A stretch of 7,812 bases of DNA. Source: Gammaproteobacteria bacterium (lineage in GTDB: Bacteria; Pseudomonadota; Gammaproteobacteria; Pseudomonadales; Azotimanducaceae). The notes beneath the pieces were generated by a model. That model was not told the DNA's origin, made no database searches, and saw only the letters and a program-made list of their open reading frames with translations. A program made the position numbers and the translations under genes. The stretch is taken from contig PBTJ01000009.1 in assembly GCA_002726925.1 (NCBI GenBank), forward strand, positions 4,957-12,768, in the 5' to 3' direction. Positions 1-5,671 of this stretch are shown here, in pieces (position 1 is the first letter of the stretch; each line of letters starts with the position of its first letter).

Positions 1-2
1 CC

Positions 3-539
3 TTGCTGCGGCTCTGCCTTGGCGCCCTCACGGCAGCGGTGCTTGCCATGGTGCTGTTTGTCTTACCTGCCGAGCACGATATCGATCCTACTGGCCTCGG
101 TGAGACCATGGGTATTAAGGGTATGTCGGGCTATCAGGTTGGCGCGCTCACCACGCAAAGCTCTGATGTACATCAAGATCGTGCAAGCTTTTGGCTCGCT
201 CCGTTTGAATCCGTGGAATACAAGTACACGCTAGCCGAAGGTCAAAGCATGGTATTCGATTGGCGCGCCGTCTCTACTCTACCTGCAGACGTTATCTTTG
301 AGATGCACAGCGAGATCGATGCAGATCCTGACCAATCGGTGACATTTGAGTTGAGCCGAGGCGATGCCCAGCGAGGCACGTTCGTGGCGCCGTTCAGCGG
401 GGTGCACGGTTGGTATTGGGAGAATAGGGGTGTGGGCGAAGTCGAAGTGGTGTTAGAAGCCACGGGTTTTTTCACCCACGGTACCACCTACGGACCTAGC
501 GGCGCCTTTACCAAGGTCATTGGTGAAGGCGCCAATTAG
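3..539 (+). CDS. Membrane-anchored protein ('transmembrane anchor protein' type), 5' end missing
   Basis: The reading frame is open to the left edge, so the true start lies outside the window; the first complete codon is a TTG at base 3 and I read it as internal leucine. A single hydrophobic segment (about residues 2-22) is followed by LPAEHDIDPTGLGETMGI. This matches what I recall of small proteobacterial 'transmembrane anchor proteins', which carry a VLPAEY-IDPTG-type motif just after one N-terminal helix, with roughly 20 residues before it. The remaining 155 residues are predicted periplasmic: a beta-rich domain with FWLAPFESVEYKYTLAEGQS and, near the end, a conserved-looking FSGVHGWYWENRG. 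That arrangement resembles a sensor or binding domain presented at the membrane, but no biochemical role is known to me. The gene converges on the thiolase gene with a 35-base gap. As I recall, relatives often sit beside HupE/UreJ-type genes; one occurs here, but about 4 kb away. The family call is from memory of the motif. Confidence 0.7.
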   Translation: MLRLCLGALTAAVLAMVLFVLPAEHDIDPTGLGETMGIKGMSGYQVGALTTQSSDVHQDRASFWLAPFESVEYKYTLAEGQSMVFDWRAVSTLPADVIFEMHSEIDADPDQSVTFELSRGDAQRGTFVAPFSGVHGWYWENRGVGEVEVVLEATGFFTHGTTYGPSGAFTKVIGEGAN

Positions 540-574
540 GCGTTAGCGCACAAAAAACCTGCGCCGCGACGAAC

Positions 575-1759
575 TTAGGCCACTCGCTCGATGAGGGTGC
601 CAGTGCCCAAACCGCCTCCACAGCACATGCTGATCAACCCATAGCGACCTTCAGTGCGCTGCAGTTCGTGTACTGCTTTTGTCACTAGGATACAGCCTGT
701 GGCACCCAGCGGATGGCCCAGAGCAATCGCACCGCCGTTGGGATTTACCTTGGCCATATCTGCGCTTACGGTTTTCGCCCAGGCCAACACTACGGAAGCG
801 AAGGCCTCGTTGACTTCAAATACGTCGATATCGCCGATACTCAAGCCGGTTTGCGAGAGCATCTTTTCGGTGGCTGGAATAGGACCTTCTAGCATCATGA
901 CCGGATCGCAACCAACTAGCGCAGAAGCCCGAATGACCGCGACTGGTGTGAGACCCAGTTCTGCGGCTTTGGTTGCGCTCATCATCAACACCGCGGCCGC
1001 GCCGTCGGCAATTTGCGATGAGGTGCCAGCGGTATGCACGCCATCTTCCCTAGCCACACTTTTAAGCCCCGCCAGTGCTTCAAGGCTGGTCTCGCGTGGT
1101 ACTTCATCCGTAGTAACGCTCAACATCTTATCCGTGCGCTCGAACTCTTCGTCCATCTCTGGCGCTTCGATGGGGATAATTTGCGAGTCAAAATGACCGC
1201 TCTCAATTGCCGCCTTAGCACGCATTTGCGATTGCAGTCCAAAGCTGTCGGTATCGCTCCTAGTTAATTGATACTTCTCGGCTAGACGCTCTGCTGCCTC
1301 GAATTGGCTGGTGAATTCGCGTTGCTCGAAATAGCTACGTCCGACAGGTTTGCCCATTTTTTTGTTGGCTGGAATGGCATCGCTACCGATGGGCACCCGC
1401 GTCATGTTCTCGACGCCACAGGCCATCACTACATCCGCTGCGCCAGAGCTGATGATGTTGTGGGCAAGCGTCGTCGACTGTTGCGACGATCCACACTGCG
1501 AGTCGATCGTGATGCAGGGCGTTTCAATGGCGCCGCCGTTCGCTAGCCACGCTGTGCGCGTAATGTTCATACCCTGTGAAGCGAGCTTATTGACACAGCC
1601 GCCAACCACTTGGTCTACATGGGCAGACTTCAAGTTGTTGCGCGCTAACAGCTGCATCATCACCTGACCGAGCATGTCGGCCGGGTGCGCACCGCCTATG
1701 CTGCCGCCCTTGCGGCCAACGGCTGACCGGGCCGCATCGATAATGACAACGTCTTCCAT
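575..1759 (-). CDS. Acetyl-CoA C-acyltransferase (thiolase), FadA5/steroid type
   Basis: This 394-residue protein is a degradative thiolase, cleaving a 3-ketoacyl-CoA with free CoA into acetyl-CoA and a shortened acyl-CoA in the cytoplasm. The nucleophile is Cys89 in IDSQCGSSQQ. Other active-site elements are VNEAF (residues 316-320), His349 in GGAIALGHPLGATG, and Cys379 in MCCGGGLGTG. The length is typical of the family. VGGCVNKLASQGMNITRTAWL, VHTAGTSSQIADGAAAVL and EVNEAFASVVLAWA closely parallel FadA5 of Mycobacterium tuberculosis, which acts on cholesterol side-chain intermediates; that comparison is from memory. Steroid or sterol-like substrates are therefore plausible, but a general acyl-CoA thiolase is not excluded. 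The ATG at 1759 is preceded by AAGGGGA about six bases upstream. It lies 48 bases downstream of the nitroreductase gene on the same strand and is probably cotranscribed with it. It is not next to the fused hydratase/dehydrogenase, so it is not an obvious FadA/FadI partner by position. Confidence 0.93.
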   Translation of the reverse strand: MEDVVIIDAARSAVGRKGGSIGGAHPADMLGQVMMQLLARNNLKSAHVDQVVGGCVNKLASQGMNITRTAWLANGGAIETPCITIDSQCGSSQQSTTLAHNIISSGAADVVMACGVENMTRVPIGSDAIPANKKMGKPVGRSYFEQREFTSQFEAAERLAEKYQLTRSDTDSFGLQSQMRAKAAIESGHFDSQIIPIEAPEMDEEFERTDKMLSVTTDEVPRETSLEALAGLKSVAREDGVHTAGTSSQIADGAAAVLMMSATKAAELGLTPVAVIRASALVGCDPVMMLEGPIPATEKMLSQTGLSIGDIDVFEVNEAFASVVLAWAKTVSADMAKVNPNGGAIALGHPLGATGCILVTKAVHELQRTEGRYGLISMCCGGGLGTGTLIERVA

Positions 1760-1807
1760 ACTGATTCCCCTTTTTTCTCGTGGATAATAAACAGGTGTGA
1801 GTTTGGC

Positions 1808-2407
1808 TTATGCCCCGTTTTGGGCATGCCAGTGTTGAATACGTGATGGTGGCTCGGGTCGCGGGCGTTCGTCCGGCTTGCTCGCTGCACTGCCAAGATA
1901 AATAAAACCGGCGATATCTTCGTGGTCGCCGATCTCGAAAAGCGACTGCACATGGGCGTCATAGGTATACCACTCGGTCAACCACTGTGCAGCAAAGCCT
2001 GCCAAACTGGCGGCGATGAGTAGGTTTTGACATACCGCCCCAGCAGACAGAATTTGTTCCCACTCGGGAATTTTATGCTCTGGCGAGCGTTCGCTAAGTA
2101 CGGCAACAACGACTGGGGCGCGCATAAAGCGGTTTTTCTCAAAACTGATTTGCGCCTCGTTGGCCTCTGGGTGCAGGGACTGCCAGCGTTTGGCCAGAAC
2201 GTCACCGAATGCTGCGCGATCGTTTCCCGAAAAAATCACCATACGCCATGGACCCAGTTTGCCGTGATCGGGCACCCTCAAAGCCGTGGTCAAAATCGTT
2301 TGTAAGGTCGCCTCGTCGGGACCGGGTTCTGTAAGGTCCATGGCTTTTACGGAGCGTCGGCCGCTGATTCGTTCCAATGCATCGGGTAGAGGGCGTTCAG
2401 GGTACAC
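1808..2407 (-). CDS. Nitroreductase-family FMN oxidoreductase, YdjA-like
   Basis: With a GTG start at 2407 the protein has 199 residues. The sequence fits the small YdjA-like branch of the nitroreductase family, which binds FMN and uses NAD(P)H as reductant. The FMN-binding Arg-Arg-Ser lies in ISGRRSVKAM (about residues 15-23); VPDHGKLGPWRM (about 45-56) and the C-terminal GFIYLGSAA (about 168-176) are typical family blocks. The physiological substrate is unknown for most members; a nitro or quinone-like compound, or an enoyl substrate, is possible. I prefer the GTG at 2407 because AGGA (2414-2417) sits six bases upstream and the protein then begins close to the usual family N-terminus. The frame is open to an ATG at 2515, but those 36 extra residues look unrelated to the family and would run through the promoter region. 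The gene diverges from the SDR gene and is followed after 48 bases by the thiolase, probably as an operon. Confidence 0.85.
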   Translation of the reverse strand: MYPERPLPDALERISGRRSVKAMDLTEPGPDEATLQTILTTALRVPDHGKLGPWRMVIFSGNDRAAFGDVLAKRWQSLHPEANEAQISFEKNRFMRAPVVVAVLSERSPEHKIPEWEQILSAGAVCQNLLIAASLAGFAAQWLTEWYTYDAHVQSLFEIGDHEDIAGFIYLGSAASKPDERPRPEPPSRIQHWHAQNGA

Positions 2408-2413
2408 AGTGAG

Positions 2414-2417
2414 TCCT
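2414..2417 (-). promoter_or_regulatory. Shine-Dalgarno deciding the nitroreductase start
   Basis: The minus strand reads AGGA followed by six bases and then GTG at 2407. A TACACT element at 2440-2435 resembles a -10 box and would put transcription start just upstream, which also argues against the longer ATG at 2515. No convincing -35 is present at the right spacing, so the promoter itself is only a guess. Confidence 0.5.
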
Positions 2418-2534
2418 ATCAAGATAGAGGCAGAAGTGTAGCGAAAATTGCTGCCAATCTCTGGTGTTTTCATTGCGCTGCAACTGGGTGACAACGTCTC
2501 ATCGCTTTGCTCCAATACAACCAGTCAAAAGCAC

Positions 2535-2544
2535 AAGGGAGAGG
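2535..2544 (+). promoter_or_regulatory. Strong Shine-Dalgarno of the SDR gene
   Basis: AAGGGAGAGG lies just before the ATG at 2547 and fixes that start. The frame is open upstream to an ATG at 2448, but those 33 extra residues precede the normal SDR N-terminus and have no comparable ribosome binding site. Confidence 0.8.
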
Positions 2545-2546
2545 CG

Positions 2547-3248
2547 ATGAACTTGCAAGGAAAGAAGGCACTGGTATTTGGCGGCACATCGGGCATTGGC
2601 CTAGCCACCATCAAAATGCTGCAGGCCGAAGGGGCAACCGTTGTTGCCATCAGCCGTAACCCTGACAAGGCAGGTGATATTGCCGGAGTAGAACTCGCGG
2701 CCTGTGATGTGCGCGATGAGGCCGCGCTCGCCAATCTGTTTGCTGCCCACGCACCCTTCGATGTGCTGATTTCCGCGGCTACTGGCGGCGAGCGAGCGGC
2801 AGGCCCCTTTTTGCAGATGGACTTAGCTGGCTATCGGGCCTCCTTTGACAAACTCTGGGGCTATACCAATGTGGTACGACTCGGTGCAGAGCACTTGAGC
2901 GATGATGGCAACATCGTGTTGGTATCTGGTGCACCCGCACGCCGTGCCAAACCCGGTCAGGCGGCCATCGCCTCGGTCGGAGGTGCAGTCGAACAATTTG
3001 TGCGCGCAGTGACCGCGGAACTCGCCCCTAAGCGCATTAACGTGGTGAGTCCGGGGGTGATCGACACGCCAATGTTCGGTAACGATGCAGACGCTCGGGC
3101 AAAGATGCTCGGTGGTGCGACGGCCAAGAACCTGGTTCCCAGAGCAGGCACCCCGGAGGAAGTGGCAGAAGGCATCATGTTTGTGGTGAAAAACGGCTTC
3201 GTCACGGGCACCACGATTGATGTCGATGGCGGCTGGATACTCAGCTAG
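2547..3248 (+). CDS. SDR-family protein lacking the catalytic Tyr and Lys
   Basis: A 233-residue Rossmann-fold protein of classical short-chain dehydrogenase length. The cofactor motif is intact: VFGGTSGIGLA with GGTSGIG at residues 12-18. CDVRD (53-57) matches the adenine-contacting Asp region and SPGVIDTPMF (168-177) is the usual post-active-site loop; the C-terminus ends in IDVDGGW, as in classical SDRs. The catalytic site is odd. After Ser127 (IVLVSGAPARR) the expected Tyr at +13 is Ala140 and the expected Lys at +17 is Val144; shifting the alignment by one does not restore either. Lin1944-like SDRs are a known subgroup that keeps the nucleotide-binding motif but lacks the usual active-site residues, and their function is unknown; this protein appears to belong there. 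It may be a binding or regulatory protein, or use other residues for catalysis. It diverges from the nitroreductase gene and converges on the monooxygenase-like gene. Confidence 0.9.
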   Translation: MNLQGKKALVFGGTSGIGLATIKMLQAEGATVVAISRNPDKAGDIAGVELAACDVRDEAALANLFAAHAPFDVLISAATGGERAAGPFLQMDLAGYRASFDKLWGYTNVVRLGAEHLSDDGNIVLVSGAPARRAKPGQAAIASVGGAVEQFVRAVTAELAPKRINVVSPGVIDTPMFGNDADARAKMLGGATAKNLVPRAGTPEEVAEGIMFVVKNGFVTGTTIDVDGGWILS

Positions 3249-3324
3249 ATCGACAAACGTGGCGACACTTCGGTCATAGCGAGCCCGCTTCGGACGTGGT
3301 GTCCCATTTCACCGCAGCTTTCGG

Positions 3325-4479
3325 TTACAACGTTGCGGTCTGAGCTTCAACGCCGAGGTAAAGCCGACCTACCGTCTCCAGCGTGCTGGGTGCCACCATG
3401 ATGTGCTGAGACGTCATATGGACATCACGGAAATGGCGCTGCAGCGCCGAATCGGCATAAACCGCGCTACCCCCGCCTAGGGTATACATGGCGTCGACGG
3501 TCTTAATACTGGCCTCCACCGCATGGGTGGTTGCCAGACGAATGTCGCGGCGCTGATCAATACTCACTTTTTCGCCGGCCTCGGCGACAAGCCAAGCTGC
3601 TTCGATGGACTGATAGTAGAAAGCTCGAGCGCTCCGCAGGGCAGCTTCTGCCCGTGCCACTTCCAAATGCGAGTGGGCTCGGTCGGCCAGTGTGGTCGTG
3701 CTGTTGATACGCTTTTTACTTTGCGCAAATCGCACCAGTTCGTCGATGGCGGCGCGGGCGATACCTAGGGCCACAGCCCCAATGCCGATGGCCAGCAGAG
3801 TAAATTGGGGAAACTGGTAGAGCGAGGTGCGCGGAGGCCGATTGCCGTCATAGCCCACAATATGGCTGTCTGGCAGGGTGAGATTCTTAACTTCATAGTC
3901 TGTACTGCCAGTGCCTTGAAGGCCTGATACATGCCAGGTGTCTAAGAACTCTACTTGCTGGGCGGGCATCAAAATCATGTGCTGGCTGGGTTTGTCGCCG
4001 CCGTTGTCGACGAGACTACCACCTAGCACCCAGTCCGCATTTTGGGTGCCTGACCCCCATTGCCAGCGACCATCTACCGTGACCTCGCCAGCATTGACCG
4101 TCGCCTTGCCAGAGGGCGCGAAAACGCCGGCGACCATGGTGTTAGGGTGGCTAAAGATAGCCCGCGCTGTGTCCTCGGGAATGTTACCCAGCGTTGATCC
4201 GCTGGTGGCGGCAATAAAGGCAACCCATCCGCATGCGGCATTGCCTTGAGCGAGACGCTCGAAAATCTTCGCACTGACGAGGGGAGAGGCCTCCAGTCCG
4301 CCCAAGTGCTTAGGTACGAACAGGCGATAAAAGCCCGCTTGCGCCATAGCGTCGCTGGCGTCTTGGCTTAACCGGCGGGCCTCATCAAATTCTGCCGCAC
4401 GACCCGAAAACGCGTTGCTCAGCTGGGCGGCAGCGGCCAGTAACTCGGTGTTGGTTGGGTTCATCTGGGTTTGGGTCAT
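3325..4479 (-). CDS. Acyl-CoA-dehydrogenase-fold flavoprotein, HsaA-like group D monooxygenase
   Basis: The 384-residue protein has acyl-CoA dehydrogenase architecture: a helical N-terminal domain including FYRLFVPKHLGGLEASPLVS (50-69), a beta domain with VTVDGRWQWGSGTQNADWVL (133-152) and WHVSGLQGTGSTDYEV (182-197), and a C-terminal helical bundle. The pattern GRWQWGSGTQNADW plus WHVSGLQGTGS, and RDVH at 351-354 followed by His359, resemble flavin-dependent monooxygenases such as HsaA of steroid ring degradation, 4-hydroxyphenylacetate monooxygenases and DszC, rather than chain-oxidising acyl-CoA dehydrogenases. Those enzymes use reduced FMN or FAD from a separate reductase, and no reductase gene lies next to it here. 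The substrate is unknown. The ATG at 4479 has AAGGA seven bases upstream; a longer frame to 4671 would overlap the HupE-like gene and adds residues unlike the family. It is last in the leftward cluster, 80 bases after the HupE-like gene, and may have its own promoter. Confidence 0.85.
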   Translation of the reverse strand: MTQTQMNPTNTELLAAAAQLSNAFSGRAAEFDEARRLSQDASDAMAQAGFYRLFVPKHLGGLEASPLVSAKIFERLAQGNAACGWVAFIAATSGSTLGNIPEDTARAIFSHPNTMVAGVFAPSGKATVNAGEVTVDGRWQWGSGTQNADWVLGGSLVDNGGDKPSQHMILMPAQQVEFLDTWHVSGLQGTGSTDYEVKNLTLPDSHIVGYDGNRPPRTSLYQFPQFTLLAIGIGAVALGIARAAIDELVRFAQSKKRINSTTTLADRAHSHLEVARAEAALRSARAFYYQSIEAAWLVAEAGEKVSIDQRRDIRLATTHAVEASIKTVDAMYTLGGGSAVYADSALQRHFRDVHMTSQHIMVAPSTLETVGRLYLGVEAQTATL

Positions 4480-4486
4480 GCCAGGA

Positions 4487-4491
4487 TCCTT
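4487..4491 (-). promoter_or_regulatory. Shine-Dalgarno of the monooxygenase-like gene
   Basis: AAGGA on the minus strand lies seven bases before the ATG at 4479 and decides that start over the in-frame ATG at 4671. Confidence 0.7.
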
Positions 4492-4519
4492 ATGTCGCGC
4501 AGTTCTTAAGCATATTTTT

Positions 4520-4542
4520 TTACGCCTATATTTAGCGCGTAA
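4520..4542. promoter_or_regulatory. Inverted repeat TTACGC-N11-GCGTAA, possible operator
   Basis: Perfect six-base arms flank an AT-rich 11-base centre in the 80-base gap upstream of the monooxygenase-like gene. On the minus strand a weak promoter can be drawn with CTGACG (4554-4549) and TATAGG (4530-4525) at 18-base spacing, so the dyad would cover the -10 region as an operator might. It is not a terminator for the HupE-like gene, because the minus-strand hairpin is followed by A residues rather than U. No regulator is known for it. Confidence 0.35.
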
Positions 4543-4559
4543 GTTTCTCGTCAGAGCGA

Positions 4560-5273
4560 CTAGTCTAACCAATAGGCGGCTAGTTGTATGCCGATGAGCA
4601 TGAATCCACCGACCATGATGAACCAATTGGCTATCAGCGCTTGAGCGGCAAAGGTTGAGCGACGCTGCCAAGCAAAAACCGCGAGAACGATTGCTGACAA
4701 GGCCAGCAGTTGGCCGAACTCGACGCCTAGGTTAAAGGCCAGCAAATTGATCAGCAGGCCCTCTTCAGGCAACGAGAGTTGCTGGAGTTTGGTGGCGAGT
4801 CCAAGGCCGTGACATAGCCCAAAGGCAAAGACTGCAGCGCGCGTATCAATGCCAAAGTGCCAGTTGTGCTGTTGGGCTAGGTTTTCCAGCGCCTTGTAAA
4901 CCACAGACAAGCCGATGATGGCATCCACCAAATAGGGGTTGGCGGTGGTCTGCAGCGTAACGCCGACGATCAAAGTCAGGCTATGGCCGAGCGCGAACAA
5001 ACTCACATAAACCGCGACGTCGCGAAAACTGCGCAAAAAGAAAACAACGCCCGCTAAAAACAATAGATGATCCAGACCGGTGACCATGTGTTTGGCGCCG
5101 AGATAGAAGTAGGGCCAAAAAGCAACGCCAGACTGGGCCTGTAAAAACGCCGCATCACTGGTGTCGACGTTGTGTGCGAGGGCCTGTCCGTTAAAGATCA
5201 GGGCCAGTGCTAGAAGGGCAGTAAACGCCGCTGGGACAGCACGGCTTTGCGGGGCTAGAAATCTAAGGGTCAT
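4560..5273 (-). CDS. HupE/UreJ-family membrane protein, predicted divalent metal (Ni/Co) permease
   Basis: The 237-residue protein has an N-terminal signal-like segment ending ALA-33 before His34, then about six hydrophobic helices (roughly 65-81, 87-107, 113-130, 145-161, 172-200 and 211-233). The key motif of the HupE family, His-x5-Asp-His, is present as His62, Asp68 and His69 in KHMVTGLDHLLFL. Further conserved polar positions are His97 in ALGHSLTL, His155 in GLCHGLGLA and Glu185 in NLGVEFGQ. In characterised HupE proteins the His-x5-Asp-His motif is needed for nickel uptake, but this protein is the shorter signal-bearing type whose metal has rarely been tested. No hydrogenase or urease gene is in the window. 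Its ATG overlaps the stop of the VOC gene as ATGA and it lacks a good ribosome binding site of its own, so translation is probably coupled to the VOC protein. The metal could be Ni, Co or another divalent ion; that is inference. Confidence 0.88.
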   Translation of the reverse strand: MTLRFLAPQSRAVPAAFTALLALALIFNGQALAHNVDTSDAAFLQAQSGVAFWPYFYLGAKHMVTGLDHLLFLAGVVFFLRSFRDVAVYVSLFALGHSLTLIVGVTLQTTANPYLVDAIIGLSVVYKALENLAQQHNWHFGIDTRAAVFAFGLCHGLGLATKLQQLSLPEEGLLINLLAFNLGVEFGQLLALSAIVLAVFAWQRRSTFAAQALIANWFIMVGGFMLIGIQLAAYWLD

Positions 5274-5644
5274 TCAAGTCGTTGATTGAATTCGATCATG
5301 TTGCCGCTGGGATCGTGGGTGAAGAATTGGCGGCAAACCCCATGGATTTCACGAATGTCTGAGGGGGCAAATCCTTCATTGAACAAAGCGCTATGAACTT
5401 CATCGGCATCGTTAACGGCAAAGGCAAAGTGTTGTTCTTTAACCGGATCACCACTGTCGATGCCGAGCAGGTGTATTTCTTGTTCACCTGCTTGAATCCA
5501 AGCGCCAGGAAAACCCAAGTCAGGTCGGTCTAATATCTTCAAATTCAGTACCCCCGCGTAGAAGGCTACGGCGGCATCTACATCTTTCACGTTAATGGAA
5601 ACATGGTGAATACCTTGAGTGCTGATCTGCGCTGGGTTTGACAT
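5270..5644 (-). CDS. VOC superfamily (glyoxalase/bleomycin-resistance fold) metalloprotein
   Basis: This 124-residue protein has two beta-alpha-beta-beta-beta modules of the vicinal oxygen chelate fold. The first starts with IHHVSINVKDVDAAVAFYAG (12-31) and the second with HFAFAVNDADEVHSALF (72-88). Likely metal ligands are His14, Glu56 or His58 in QEIHLL, His72 and Glu118 in NMIEFNQ, the positions used by glyoxalase I and methylmalonyl-CoA epimerase; the second ligand cannot be settled by eye. Family members include lyases, epimerases, extradiol dioxygenases and resistance proteins, so the reaction is not assigned. The gene starts 27 bases after the stop of the fused hydratase/dehydrogenase, with only a weak AGGA about 11 bases from its ATG, and its stop overlaps the HupE-like start by four bases. 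The setting suggests a role in acyl-CoA catabolism, for example isomerising or removing an intermediate. Confidence 0.87.
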   Translation of the reverse strand: MSNPAQISTQGIHHVSINVKDVDAAVAFYAGVLNLKILDRPDLGFPGAWIQAGEQEIHLLGIDSGDPVKEQHFAFAVNDADEVHSALFNEGFAPSDIREIHGVCRQFFTHDPSGNMIEFNQRLE

Positions 5645-5671
5645 AACTTAGGTTGTCCTACGGTCTTTGAC

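Larger units (their letters stand above)
2408..2546. promoter_or_regulatory. Divergent intergenic region between nitroreductase and SDR genes
   Basis: This 139-base gap must carry the promoters for both divergent genes. Leftward, a TACACT (2440-2435) could be a -10 element. Rightward, GTGACA (2488-2493) and TCCAAT (2511-2516) have 17-base spacing but the second is a poor -10 match. A short dyad CTATC-AA-GATAG (2416-2427) lies at the expected leftward transcription start, and TTGC-GCT-GCAA (2473-2483) lies centrally; either could bind a regulator. No regulator gene is adjacent in the window. These are weak matches read by eye. Confidence 0.35.

Noticed and set aside
546..564. Possible hairpin GCGCA-N9-TGCGC between the membrane-anchor gene and the thiolase
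   Set aside because: Only five pairs and no T tract follows in either direction; too weak for a terminator.
654..1196. 180-residue open frame on the plus strand
   Set aside because: It is wholly antisense to the thiolase gene, with low-complexity Ser/Ala/Thr-rich translation and no domain.
2408..2515. Longer nitroreductase starting at ATG 2515
   Set aside because: The additional 36 residues have no family resemblance, cover the divergent promoter region, and the GTG at 2407 has AGGA at proper spacing.
2448..2546. Longer SDR starting at ATG 2448
   Set aside because: The normal SDR N-terminus begins at the ATG at 2547, directly after a strong ribosome binding site.
3311..3339. Inverted repeat ACCGCAGC / GTTGCGGT between the convergent SDR and monooxygenase-like genes
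   Set aside because: The stem has eight pairs including one G-U wobble and a 13-base loop, but no T tract follows on either strand and it overlaps the monooxygenase-like stop codon, so a terminator call is not supported.
4480..4671. N-terminal extension of the monooxygenase-like gene to an ATG at 4671
   Set aside because: It would overlap the end of the HupE-like gene by over 100 bases, its residues do not resemble the family N-terminus, and the ATG at 4479 has a good ribosome binding site.
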